A DNA stretch of 64,000 nucleotides from Pseudevernia furfuracea (lineage: Eukaryota > Ascomycota > Lecanoromycetes > Lecanorales > Parmeliaceae). The stretch is from positions 868,001 to 932,000 of the forward strand of contig JAIUPT010000010.1 in the NCBI GenBank assembly GCA_022315425.1, read 5' to 3'. Positions 1 through 12,439 of the stretch are shown in pieces; within the stretch, counting starts at the first letter, position 1; the number at the start of each line of letters is the position of its first letter. Position numbers and translations under genes: made by a program. Below the pieces are notes generated by a model. The model was not told where the DNA came from. It worked only from the letters and a program-made list of their open reading frames with translations, and ran no database searches.

Positions 1-2080
1 ACTAACGAGATATAAAGAATATCGTGATTACTTATATTCGTAATTATTATAAATGTTAGAGATCTAAGATCTTTAAAGATCGCGAATACGATTTAATTTA
101 GTCTCTCTCAATCTCATAGAAACGTTAATAAAATATATTTATAAATTTTATCGTCGAACTATTATAATCGAAAGAATATAATATTATTTTTATTGTAGTA
201 AATCGACTAATCAAGAAACGTTATTATATTTTATATATTATTATTAACGAAGATATCTTAGTCGAATATATTACGAAAATACTCGTTAATTATATCTTTC
301 GACTTTACGAACTATCGTTATTAATAATATCGAATCGAGATTCTTAATTTATTATTACTATGTAAAAGTCTTTTTACACACGTCTCGACATTATAATAAA
401 ACTATTTATCGCATTTTATTCTTAAATAGACGATTAGACGAAACGTAGCAATTAAGATCTTAAATATTATTTACGAATTTATTATAATTATATATAAGAC
501 GACTAAGTTAAGTGAATATTTATAACGAAATTCGCAGATAACGACGAAGTCTTATCGTTTATCGAAGTTATTTCGTTCTATGTTATTAAAGAATTTTATT
601 TACGTGTAAACTTTAATAAGAACTTTACGATTTACGCTATCACTCGAAAACGTCTAAACGTTATTAAGATCGAAAACATTGTTAATAACATATAAAAGAT
701 CTTAAAATATATTCGAGACAATATAAATAGAGCTTAGAGAGTCATAATTACTTAAATAAATTAATATAGACTAAACGTCAAATTTATTAATAATAAAAAT
801 ATTATTAATATTCGATCTTTTAAGAAACTTGACGATAAGAAATATAATTTATTTAAGATTAAGATTTTAATAGATTCGTTTTATAGACTAAAGCTACTTA
901 AAATTATACGAATATATAACGCTTTTAGTCTTAAATTACTTAGTCTAGTCGTTATAGATCTCTTATTAGATTAAAAGAATTCTCTCTCGAAATTAATAAT
1001 AATAAACGACTTAAAAGAATAAGTGATAAACGATATTCTCGCTTTCAAAAAGTCTTAAAATCGACTTAAATCTTAAGTCAATTAAGAAGACTTTAATAAA
1101 GATCTTATTTAATATAACGTCGATAGAGACGAGTTCGATAATGTAAGGATCGTACTGTGGTGATAATCGTAGTGTAGTATGTAACGAAGATAACAAGCTA
1201 AGGAGGGAAGGTCTATGTATAGGGAGGGAAGCCATATATGTATGGCTGAGTGAACCTGTCAAGACACTAGACTCGATAGGGCTAGCGTAGGTGTCAAGGG
1301 TACGAGGTGTCAAGGGATGCAGGGTACGCTCGTATTTAATATAACGTCGATAGAGACGAGTTCGATAACGTCAAGAACGTAATCGAAGAATTTTATAAGA
1401 AATATTTTAAGATTCTTCGCTAGACGATTAAACGTCTATAAATATTATAAAACTTAGTCTTAGATCTGCGTTTATCTCTTAAAACTCTTTCGCTTATTAC
1501 TCGATTGAATATCTATTTTATAAATCTCTCTAATCTTATAATTCTTTCTAAAACTTTTTAAATTCTATTACATCTTTAACAATAACTTTAAAATATCTAA
1601 TTAGATTAATAATGTTATAATAGAAAACAAATATTATGTCGAAATCGAGAAAACAACGACATAACGTCTTTAACGCGCGACTATCGATTCGAGTCGTCTA
1701 TCGATTAATAAGAGATCTTTATTTAACGATTTTCTTCTTCGATTGTAAATCGATTTTCGTATAAATTAGCTATATCAAAAATCATTAATAATTATTATTT
1801 CTTTAACTCTTTATTAATGAAGATTATTTTAACATCTCTATTATTATATAACGTTATGTTAACGACGTAATATTGTCAAGACGTTATCGAAGTAATTAAG
1901 AATTAATATCATAATAAAAAAGAATAGCGTCAGACTCTTAATATTATATTTTCTGATTTTTATCTTCTCTACACTTATATATATAGCGAACGACTCTAAT
2001 ATAGTTATAAGAATATGTCTTTTCGAAGGAGAGAAGTAGTATTATGAGCGTATCTCGTATCTCTTAATAATATCTATCTG
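1..2080 (+). mobile_element. RIP-degraded Ty3/gypsy pol remnant (integrase region)
   Basis: The stretch is extremely AT-rich and stop-rich. Read through its stops on the plus strand at about 160-800, it shows an integrase core: a block NRDS*FIITM*KSFYTRLD, then FYS*IDD*TKRSN*, then DD*VK*IFITKFA. These line up with the second catalytic Asp and the Glu-containing helix of Ty3 integrases. The stops sit where Trp or Gln is expected, as RIP produces. No intact frame remains. A 191-bp younger insertion interrupts it at 1142-1332. After about 1400 I recognise nothing specific. Confidence 0.6.
1106..1368. repeat. 191-bp insertion flanked by a 36-bp direct repeat
   Basis: A 36-bp sequence at 1106-1141 is repeated without change at 1333-1368. 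Between the copies lies a 191-bp segment (1142-1332) of much higher GC than its surroundings. The first ~60 bases of the segment, beginning TGTAAGGATCG, recur at 37959-38022. Its reverse complement shares the CGTACCCTGCATCCCTTGACAC block with the LTR-like sequences at 38036 and 40787. It is therefore probably a solo LTR in reverse orientation that entered an already mutated host. A 36-bp flank duplication is far longer than the 5 bp expected for an LTR element. Confidence 0.65.
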
Positions 2081-2245
2081 TGTTAACATTTCTTTGTTAA
2101 CACACTATTTCTTTTAGACTTAGCGTGCCTTGATAGATTCACTTAGTTATACATATATAATCTTCTTTCTTAGTATATAATTATTTAATATCTAGTTATC
2201 TTATTTAAAACATCTACATAATATGACTCTATATTAATTCTAACA
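2081..2245. mobile_element. RIP-mutated LTR-like sequence (TGTTAACA...TTCTAACA)
   Basis: The 165-bp segment begins TGTTAACA and ends TTCTAACA. It is clearly related to the less mutated sequence at about 40823-40970, including the CTTAGCGTG, CATACATATAT and ACTCTATA blocks; the differences are mostly C-to-T. The 5-bp flanks (ATCTG and ATACT) do not match, so it is not a clean solo LTR. It could be the 3' LTR of the Ty3 remnant to its left. Confidence 0.45.
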
Positions 2246-3911
2246 ATACTCTAAGTTCGTTAGCTCATCGTTAGCGAACCTAGTCTCTCACAATTATAGA
2301 ATATTCTTAGAGATCGTTTCGAAGTGCTTATACTCTCGATATATTTACGTTTAATTAAGAGATCTATAATTTCTCGAATTTAGTTACGCAAAAAGATATT
2401 AAAAAAAGAGCTTTTAATAAGAAATAGTATATTAGAGATATTAATACGATCTTTTGCTTTATATTTATATATTATATTAAATACTCGATTATAATAAAAT
2501 ATAAGAGTTTCACTCGATTTCTAACGTAGTTTAATTAGATTAACATCGAAAATAATAATAAAGATAATCTTAATAAGCTTCTTAAAGAATCTCTGCTTTA
2601 ATAATAAAATAAAAGATATAATAATCTCTTATATAGATATCTTAACGACTAATAAATTAATAATATCGATATATATCTCGACTCACTTAGCTGCATCTTT
2701 TAATAATAATAAATTTATATATTATAAATATAGCTAAGATGATATCTTATCGATAACATTATAATATAATCGAAACTCGATCTCGAAGACTCTTAGTTAA
2801 CGAAATGCTATCGTCTTTTTAATAAACTTATTATAGAACATAAATATAAAGTTCGATATAACGATCGAAATTACTTTTAAGAAAGCTAAGCTAAATGTAA
2901 CAGACGACTCGAACGAGTCTAAAGATATATATTCTAAAGAGAGAATATCTTTCTAAAAAGAAGTATTCTTCTAAGATTCGAAGCTTTCGAAAATAAAGAA
3001 GTCGATAATAAGATCTTATAAGAAATCTAAATAATCGAGTTTATAATAATAGACGAGTTTCTTAAAGAGACTTCGACAATATTATTAAGAGAGACTTAAG
3101 AATATCAGAGTTAACTTAATAAAAGATGAAAAAAGACTTTAAAAAAATAATATTATTATAGACTATAAAGGTCTTAGAAAACGACTTTTATAAAAGACTT
3201 TTAGAAGTAAAAATCGATTTATAAATAAATAATAAAAGAAGAAGCTTCTTATAATATATCTTAATAAATTAAAACGAATCAGTGTATATAATATCATAAG
3301 ATAGGGCTGAGCTAAAATATCTTAAATTTATATGTGCAGTCAATTAAAAAATCGTTAGTTGTACGCTTTTTGACTAGATCCGCTTTGTCAGCCCGCTAGG
3401 CCTCTCGAGCGCCCTTATCAAAAATTTAAGTGACACCTTCTTACAATCTCAAATACTCTATTTTCTCTACATATGATCTCTTTAAATTTTCGTCAATTAT
3501 AAAGCTTAGTTTGCGCATTTCAACGCTGCAAGAATTATCAAATTCGATCTCTTATTGATAAAGTAAAGTCGAATTTCAATATCGCTGCTTGACCTCGAAG
3601 CAAATCTTCTCGAGGATACGCGACCGAGAAATCAACCCTCGGAATTCAAGAACACGTTTCACGAATTTAATTCGTGAGTCTATACTTGTTAACTTATAAA
3701 AGAAAAGAACGAGAATAAGCTATAAAACAAAAGTTATAGAAGTAAAAATTATTTATAAAAGACTTTTAGAATAGTAATAACGTAGAAGAAACGAGATAAA
3801 AGATTCTTCAAGATCGCAGAAGAAGTATCTAAGCAAGATCTTTAATTTATAAATAATACACGAACATAAGAAAATAAGACAACCCCAGTTAGCTATAGGT
3901 AGAAGAATAAT
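2246..3911. other. AT-rich relic DNA without recognisable gene
   Basis: I find no frame or domain here. Bases 2246-3290 are dense in TAA/TAG and look like RIP-mutated transposon DNA. A pocket of more balanced composition at about 3290-3700 includes a segment at 3340-3375 whose flanks (AGTCAATTAAAAAATCG and CGCTTTTTGACT) are partly self-complementary. That may be a decayed terminal repeat, but I cannot define an element. AT-rich sequence returns to 3911. Confidence 0.5.
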
Positions 3912-3916
3912 TAATC

Positions 3917-4049
3917 CATTGAATAATATAAGTACTATTAACTGTATTGACTAGACTAAAGATCTATAGATAGTATCTACAGAAGAGTAGATGTTATACT
4001 AGTGTCAAGTCACTAGTTCGAGTAGGGCTAACTATTATGATTTTCAACA
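3917..4049 (-). repeat. Copia LTR, left copy (3' LTR of the minus-strand element), heavily RIP-mutated
   Basis: It aligns over 133 bp with 16039-16171. Most differences are A/T here against G/C in the other copy. It ends TTTTCAACA on the plus strand and abuts the polypurine tract at 4050-4058. Confidence 0.8.
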
Positions 4050-4799
4050 CTCTTTCTCAGACTAATTCTATTCACAATTAAGACAATAAGAATATCGATA
4101 TATTCGTCACAGTCGATGTCTAACATAATGTCAAAGACGAAGCGAAGAAAGGGCCGAAGCGAAATAATCGTGTGATTGTAATATTTTAATTCTTTAAGCA
4201 AATTCAACGTAATGTATTTCAACTGAGATCATCACTCTCTGTGATTAGATATCACAAACAGTCGAATTGTCTTATATAGTTATATAGACTCATTTGAAGT
4301 AAAAGTAGACGTAGTTCTCAGTCGCGTAACTAGTTTTACGTATAAGATTCAAATTTTGAGTAAAATCTCTAATTTTAAAGCATAAGAAGAAATTTCTCTT
4401 ATTTTCGAATTATAACAGTGAAACTCTATAACTATACTCTCTGCACATAATATAATAAATCGTTAAATAGTGTTAGAAATAGATCTTCTTGCGACTTATT
4501 AATAGATCTTTACACGCGAGACTTATTTAAAAGCGTTAATCGTTAAGAAGAAAGAAGATAAGAATAAAAATAATAAAAACGAGAAAGATAAGTGTTAAAG
4601 AGATTTAATCGTAATTTCATCTCTTTTTAATATATTATATATAAAGAATAATTATATAATATAAGTATAGAATTAAATATAGTTAAGAACTATGATAAGA
4701 GTTGATATAAGAACTTAGCTAAGCGAAAGTAATAAAAGAAATAAAAAGTCGAAGAAGTAATTTAAAAATAATAAAATCGAGATTTAGTCGAATCGTATA

Positions 4800-6600
4800 T
4801 TAATTAAAAGAATATAAATTCTTTTATATCTATAAATTTCAAAAAACGCTAAAACTTCTACTTAGTTAGTGATTTCGTAAGATCGTCGATCTTTATATCG
4901 ATCGTAGACATATAGTTAATATTGATTCTTTTAAGCTTTTAAAGGTCTCGAATATAGTAATAAACGATATTAATATACTTAGATCTCTCGCTGACTTGAC
5001 GATTCTTGATCAAAGCAATAACATTATTATTATTTCTCTTGAGTTTTAATATAGCTTCAGAGTTGTCTATAACATTAATACTTATCTTGTTATAAAGATC
5101 AATAATTTTAAAATAGTCGAGTTTCGTGAATAAAACAATCAGTCAAATAACTTATCTTAAGCACTTTAAAAGAATCATATATTTCGCTTCTATTGTCGAT
5201 ATAGAGACTAATCGTTGTTTTCTATTTATCTATAAGATTAAATTATTATCAAGCATAAAGATCTATCTTATCGTCGACTTTCGATCTCTTATATCAGCAG
5301 TATAGTCTGTATCGAAGTAATTAATAAGACGTATAGTGCTCTTATCGCCTTCTCGATAAACAATAGATATATTCGCATTGAATCTCAAATATCTCAATAA
5401 CGTTTTTATTTCATGATTACGACGAACAGCGATATTACTTATAAATTAATTAAGCTTTTCGAGAGCGAAAGCAATATCAGATCGCGTATATATTATTATA
5501 TATATGAGCTTCTTAATGACTCAAGAATAATCGATACTATCAATTTTCTGCTCATCTGAATTAGTTAACGATATATTATCGTAATTATTAAGTAAGATAT
5601 CGATCTTGTTACGATATTTATTCTTCTTCATATTTAGCTCTTAAAGTATCTTTTTAATATATATGATTTAACTTAATCGAATAACTCTATTCGCTCGATC
5701 TCTTTCGATTTCAATTTTAAATATTTTCTTTAACTCTCTCAAATTCTTAATCTTGAACGCTTTAACGAATTAAGTCTTAAATTATTACACTTAATCTTTA
5801 AATAACGAAACGATAATAATGTCGTCTATATAGACGAGAACGATTAATTATTTATCTTTATAAATATATATATAGAGATTCGATTTCGATAACACGAATT
5901 CAAATTTGATTAGCTTCGTATTATATATAAAGTATTAGTCGTAAGCTGCTTATTTGAGATCGTATAGACTCTAAAGCAACTTTAAATACTCTTCTTAATT
6001 GATAATCACCTCGAGAGATGCATTTATGTATATAAGATGCTTTAGTGTTAACTCGATAAAGACATTATTAACATCAACTTGTTTAGTCTCTAAATTCTTG
6101 ATAGCTATCAATACAAGCATAGCACGTATGTCATGAATCCAGGTCCGCAGTCCGATACTGTGGCCTAATATCATTGCCATCAAGGTTCAGCCCTATGGCT
6201 CAGCCCTACATTAGCGCGTTAAGCCACGGTCTTCTACTTCTACGAATACATGCATGCACTTGTACATAGAATTCCCATAGTTAGAATTCTATTCAAATCA
6301 CATTCAAATACTATTTTAGTTCTACATGTAGTCCCTGACAACGTAGAATGTTTATTCGTACAGTGAAAGCAAATATCTCGTTGTAGTCGATATTATATAT
6401 TTATAAGAATTCTCTCGCTATTAGTCTCGCCTTGAATCTCTGTACTATATTATTCTCATTATATTTGACAGAAAATACTCACTTATATGTGACGATATTG
6501 ACTCCTTCTAATGAGATCTCGATAATATAGATATTATTATCTTTTAATTAAGAAATCTCGTTCTTTGCAGCATAAAGTCAATATCGATTATACACGAGAT
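4800..6600 (-). pseudogene. Copia reverse transcriptase and RNase H remnant
   Basis: The minus strand, read through stops, shows KQVDVNNVFIELTLK, the N-terminal reverse-transcriptase block of copia, near 6080-6040. The catalytic VYIDDIII follows near 5845-5820. A long RNase H stretch comes next and ends in a DDLTKSLTK-like block near 4880, the usual end of copia pol. The frame is interrupted by many stops and by the 212-bp insertion at 6129-6340. Integrase and gag would lie on the far side of the nested Ty3 element (14294-16026), where I can no longer read them. Confidence 0.65.
6129..6340 (+). mobile_element. 212-bp solo-LTR-like element, copy A, ACGTA target duplication
   Basis: The segment begins TGTCATG and ends CCTGACA. 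It is flanked by ACGTA on both sides (6124-6128 and 6341-6345) and sits in the copia reverse-transcriptase relic. An equally long copy lies at 32883-33094. Copy A carries extra C-to-T and G-to-A changes relative to copy B, so it has seen more RIP. TG...CA ends plus a 5-bp duplication fit a solo LTR. No full-length parent is present in the window. Confidence 0.85.
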
Positions 6601-6746
6601 CATTAATAGCCTCTTTATACGATTTCGAAATGAGTATAAAACTCATTACATCGTTCTGAACTTCAACAGTCTTTATAACTAATAAGATCTTGACGTGCTT
6701 TAAAATTCGCTCGTCTTCGTTTATCTTATTGTCTCTTTCGCGATAT

Positions 6747-7013
6747 TGTTAGCAGCGGAATCAAGAGGACAGCTGTCGCATAAGCTCGAGAGTTGCCGAG
6801 CGTAATCGGATCGCTTGACATACGTATGTCAAGCGGATCCTTGGCGTGAGAAGCTTAAGAGAGTTATGTCTCGAAGTTTCTTATTTTTCTTCCTTAAGAA
6901 TTAGTCTTACTATTAGATATACTATACGCAATATATATATCTTCGCTAAGTTCACATTGCTACACAATCCTAGTCTGCCTATATATATCTATATTATATA
7001 AGTCAGTCTAACA
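6747..7013 (+). repeat. 5' LTR of the Ty3 element
   Basis: It is the same length as 14022-14288, and the two differ only by transitions, most of them G/C here and A/T in the 3' copy. Further family copies lie at 35518-35785 and, truncated, at 40971-41197. Confidence 0.9.
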
Positions 7014-7127
7014 ATTCTAATTCTTCTTCTCATCGAGAGGTAGCGATTCGAACTTAGTATAATAACAATCACTCGCTCGCAATCGCAACGTATCGGAAAC
7101 GGAGCAGATTCATTCAACTCGCACATT

Positions 7128-8381
7128 ATGTCTGAAGAATAGTCACAGACAGTGAATCTAAACGAATCAGATCATGTCTCTGACGTGAAATTCGAGGGTC
7201 AAAGACAATCGACATCTACTTCGAGAGACGATGTTGTCGATCTAACTTTGAACGAGCGATTGACTCAGGCAACTCAACGCCGAGATCAGCTACTAAAAAG
7301 ACGACAACTGAATAACATCAACGAAGAGATCAATGCCCTTCAACGAGAGAAATCGTCAGGTGAACGAGATCAAGACGATGTCGAATCGAACACGTCGAAT
7401 ATTCGTCGTGACTCTTCTAATGCCCGAGCAGGGTCAAAACGTTATTCAGATATTGAATTAACATATGTCACAAAACGACGAAGTGTTAAATCAAAGAATC
7501 TTAACGATTATCATGACAAATCGAGACGAGAGCATCGTGACTGAATACGAGACGTCGAAGTTGCATTTATGAATGCTTCAGCGTATTTCTTGAACGATTA
7601 CGATAAAATTGTTTGATGTATATAATTTCTAGCGGGAGACTCTAAGAAACAGTGACATAACGAACGAGAAAAGAATTCGATCAAGATAGAAAGCTAAAAT
7701 CACTTCGTCTCTTTTCTGCTTAACAAAATATAGAATTTAATCAATCGATAGCTAAAGATAAACATGATCTATACGAATGCGCGACAAAGATTATCTCAAT
7801 TAGTAACTCAATTTAAGATCTATCTTTTCAGCCTTGAGACACAGTTATCGTCGTCGAACGAAATTCAACGAGTTACGACGTTGATAACGAGACTTCTTTC
7901 GAAACTTCAAGACGACATTACTCGCACGAGACAAATAGCCTCGACGCGAGAAGATCTTATCGCTCAGACTATTCGTCTAGAGAATACGAATAAGAGAGTT
8001 AACGCACGCTCATCACATAATAGACGAGACACAAACGATATCGACTCGAATACGAATCAAAGACGAAACAAAGAAAATAAGAAAGAAAACAAACTCAATA
8101 ACAATAAACGAGCGACGCAATCTCGCAAGAATAAGAAAGCGAATGCTTCGCGTCGCTCAAACGAAGATGAATCTCGAGACAAAACGTCGAAAAGCAAGAA
8201 ATATCTAAAGATAGTCGAATATTATAACTGTTATAAGAAGAGATATTACGTAAACGAATATCGACAATTCAAGATAGACGACGTCAATCGTGTGTCTATC
8301 GATAATGTTAAAAACATTAATGCTTATGTTATCGAGTCATCTTCGTCGAGAAAAGAAAGACTCTCGTCGAAGACTTCTTAA
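7128..8381 (+). pseudogene. Ty3 gag, broken
   Basis: An ATG at 7128 opens MSEE and then meets TAG after four codons; the frame continues as an open 130-codon stretch ending at 7544. A second open stretch at 7764-8381 is rich in Arg, Lys, Asn and Ser. Near its end it shows YYNCYKKRYYVNEYRQ, recognisable as a CCHC nucleocapsid knuckle in which only one cysteine survives; Cys-to-Tyr is a G-to-A change. Gag would have packaged the element RNA; this copy cannot make an intact protein. Confidence 0.7.
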
Positions 8382-8749
8382 CGACGAGAGCAAAATAAGA
8401 AGTTATTTCGATATTTAATATAATTTTCTTAGAGAAAGTGATTACAGAAGATCGAGAAGTAATTCTAATATCGACTTCGACATAATTTAACAACGGGATC
8501 GAAGTCAATGTAATTGATTAGCGCTTTGTTCTTGAACATAATCTCGAATTAGTCGAAGCGTCTTTATCAAGTGTCAAATAAATAAATAACAATACGATCT
8601 TTTGCTATGTCGTCTATCTTATATACTATAAGTTATAAGATAGTTAAAGTTATATAAAGCGATATTCGTATATCTTTTATGTTATCGCAAAAGAAGATAA
8701 TTCACTCTTTATATTAAGACTATTAGCATTAACAGATAAAGATATTATG

Positions 8750-10330
8750 ATTAACATTATTAAGAGAATCTAACGCTTTAATTTTTGTTAACGCATTAAA
8801 GAAAGAAAAGTTAGTGTATACTTTAGTAATTATAGATATTTTTGATGCGTCAGCAAGAAAACATCACATTAACGAAGTCTTAGCGAATATATTACAATCG
8901 CAGCTCGCAGACGCTATCTCAAAATTGTCAGAGAAGTTACGCGAATACGAAGACGTATTTTTAATCGAAGAAGTCGATCGACTTTCGTCGCACGAAGAAC
9001 GTGATTATGTCATTAAGACTATAGCGAAATCATTATTTGATTCACTATATAATCTATCTAATATCGAGTTAGCGACACTAAGAATATATGTAGACGATGT
9101 CTTAGCGAAAGACTGAATTCAGTATTTAACGAGCTTAGTAGAGTCTCTTATTCTTTTCGTATCAAAAAAGAATAACGACTTGCGACTATATGTCGACTAT
9201 CGAGAGTTAAACAAAGTCACGATAAAAAATCGTTATTCTTTATCTTTGATTAGTGAGACTCTAAATCGTCTAAATGAAGTCAAGAGATTCACAAAATTGA
9301 ATCTCAAGGATACGTATCATCGTATTCGAATTCGTAAGGGCGATGAGTGAAAGACTGCGTTTCGTACGCGTTATGATCACTTTGAGTACTTGATAATGTC
9401 ATTTGATCTAATTAACGCCCTCGCGACCTTTTAGACTTACATTAACAAGTCGTTAACGAATCTAATTAACAATTTTTGCGTTGTTTATCTTGATAATATT
9501 CTAATTTATTCGAGTTCGCAAGAAGAATATTTAGATCATATCAAGCAAGTGCTTAAGAGACTAAGACGTTTTAGTCTATATATAAGTTTGAAGAAATGTG
9601 AGTTCTTCATCACAGAAGTCGAATTTCTAGACTTTATAATGTTTATCGATAACGTCGCAATGAACAAACGCAGAGTGAAAGCAATTTAGAAGTAATCGAG
9701 ATCTAAGTTCTTTCATAAGATACAGATCTTTTTGAACTTTGTGAATTTCTATCGAAGATTCATTTATTATTACTTTTAAATTGTCGAATTACTTACAAAC
9801 TTGCTTAAGAAAAGTATCAAGAAAATCAAGATAGAATCTTTTGATTGATCTGTTGAGACGAAGAAGACATTTCGACGACTTCGCGAAGTCTTTACGAAAG
9901 CGCCTCTTCTATATCACTTTGATTCAGAACTTCTTATTAGAGTGAAAACGAATACTTTAGATTTCGACTTAATAGACATTTTAACTCAGTTATAAAATAA
10001 TAATAAGCAATAACACTTAGTTATATTTTATTCTCGAAAAATAATTTCTGTAGAGCGAAATTATAAGATTCATAATTAAAAGCTACTCGTTATCGTAACG
10101 ATCTTCAAATAGTGACGTTATTATTTAAAAGAGAGTTTTCATTCTGTGAAAGTACTTACGAATTATAACAATCTAAAGTACTTTATAAAAATAACGAGTT
10201 TGAATAAGCGACAAGTCAGATGAGCAATGAAGTTATCAATGTTTGATTTTTTTATTATATATAGATCAGAAAAGACAAACTCAGTCGATGCGTTATCAAG
10301 GCGGTCTAATTATAAGAGTGAAAAAGAGTC
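8750..10330 (+). pseudogene. Ty3 protease / reverse transcriptase / RNase H, broken
   Basis: The plus strand reads long blocks with occasional stops. LRLYVDYRELNK near 9180 is the first reverse-transcriptase motif. FCVVYLDNILIYSS near 9477 is the catalytic YxDD box with the last Asp changed to Asn, again G-to-A. An RNase H-like region follows to about 10300. The 100-codon open stretch at 8814-9116 precedes the polymerase. The product would copy the element RNA into DNA; the YLDN box and the stops indicate an inactive copy. Confidence 0.75.
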
Positions 10331-11039
10331 GCTAAATCGACTGTTGTTAACGTTGTAACAGAAATTAATAGCGATAGAAGATCTAATAAGTTTCATATTT
10401 GTTGTTATTCGAATAGCGTATAAGTAAGATAAGAGTTATAAGCATACGAAGCGCAGCTCAAACGTTGAATCTCTCTTTGCGATATATAGTCTAGACGTGA
10501 ATATATAATATAATCTAGTGACTAATAATAGAGAAGAAGTGACTGCTTAGAAGATAACACTTATAAATTTGATAATAGCTACAATTCAAGAGACTTATCT
10601 TGATGTTATATATTCTTCGAGACTTAGAGAATCTTTAACTGCGAGAGTAGAGAGTTCAAGCGAGATGCTTACTTAAAGTATACGCAACGTAGCTGTCGTG
10701 TAGCTTAACCCTATTATTGAAACTATTAATTGTAAACAGCTCGTCTCACGCTTAGTAGTTCACATTGCGACAATAAGCGAAACGATATATAATCTCAGTA
10801 ACAAGTTCATCTTCGAGCTTATTAAAGCACTTCAGCTGAAAGACTCTTATATTCAATAGCGAAGAGAAGGCGAAGCGCAGAACAAGCGAAAGAGTGACGT
10901 CGAAGCTTGAACATGAGATAGTTAGAGACTGTTAAGGTATAAGAACATGTTATACGTTCTCGAAGAGACTTTCGTCCGCGAAGAGCTATTGAGACGTCAT
11001 CATAATAATTTCTTGACGGGACATTTCGATGTCGATAAG

Positions 11040-12190
11040 ACACTAAAACTGATAACTAGAAAATACTATTAAAATAGTATTAAGACAGACGTGAAATCAT
11101 ATGTGAATATATGTGATGTCTGTCAGAGAATAAAGGTGAAGCGATATCGTTTATATAACGAGCTGAGTGCGCTTTCTTAATCAAGTCGTCCTTGAAAGAA
11201 AATCACGATGAATTTCATCACGAATCTTTCTTCAAGTCGACGCAGAGACTGCGTTTACGATGCGATTCTTATAATCGTCGATAGATACATTAAAATGATA
11301 AGATATCTATCAATCACAAAGAAAATCAATGTCTTCGATCTCGAACAGCTGCTCATAAAAGAAATCTTTCTTCGATTTAACTCATTAGAAGATATAGTCA
11401 CTAATCGTGATTCTGTGTTTACGAGTGCGTTTTGATCGCAAGTCTGTTATCAAATGAAGATAAAACGTAGACTAAGCACTATCTTTTATTCTCAAACTAA
11501 TAATCAAATCGAACGACAAAATCAAATCTTGAAACACTATCTTCGAGTTTTTTGTAACGAATAACAAAACGACTAGGCGAATCTCTTATTTATAGTCGAG
11601 TATATCTATTAACAAAGTCAATATAAGACGTTAAATTGCAGTTCATTCTATATAATGTACGACTACAATCTCGACTTTGAATTGAGAATCGAGAACGATT
11701 CTTTTTAAGAGAAGATATCAACAGCGAAAGAACGTGTGAAAGAAATTTATGCGTTACGAGAAGAGCTTGCGAAACGTTAATAAAAAGTATTCGAATCGTA
11801 AGCGAAAACGTATAACAAAAAGCATCAAGCATAATTCTTTCAGAAAGAAGACTTAATAATGTTATCAATCAAGAATCTCAAACAAAAACGATCAAATAAG
11901 AAGCTTTCGAACAAGACAATTGACTTATTCATTATTCGAAATGTCGTAGACAAGCAAGCTTATCGATTAGCGCTTTCGTCAATCTATCGCATACATAACG
12001 TTTTTTATATGTCACTGTTAGAACTCTATCGTCGTAGAGATAATAGTACGATGTTAGTATACACAGCAGCGAAATTGATAGATGATAAAGAAGAATAAGA
12101 GATCGAAAAGATCTTAAACAAGCGAAAGCGTAAGAGTGAGATAAAATATCTTATTCGTTGAGCTAAATACTCTTATAAGTATAATTAATG
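11040..12190 (+). pseudogene. Ty3 integrase with chromodomain-like C-terminus, broken
   Basis: A block DVCQRIKVKRYR near 11120 is the C-x2-C end of the integrase zinc domain. The open stretch 11208-11435 contains the first catalytic Asp (IIVDRYIKM) and the second (VTNRDSVFTSAF). NNQIERQNQILKHYLR near 11500-11550 supplies the Glu. After the integrase, EIEKILNKRKRKSEIKYLIRW near 12099-12160 matches the start of a chromodomain, which in chromoviruses steers integration toward methylated-H3 chromatin. Internal stops break the frame. Confidence 0.75.
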
Positions 12191-12439
12191 AATATTAGAG
12201 AAAGATATAAAACATTCATAGAAGTTACGAGACGCTTTCGAGAAGTCAAAGAAGCGAAGACGAAGAGCACGATAGATGTATAAAAGATAATATCTCGAAG
12301 AATAACGATTTTAAAATTGCTCGAAGATATCGTAATAAAAAAAGGTGTTTAAAGATCAAAGAGAATCGAAAAAACACAATTCACAAGCAGCGCAGAGTAT
12401 ATCTATTATATCTAACTCGAAGATTAGACGCATTAAAGA

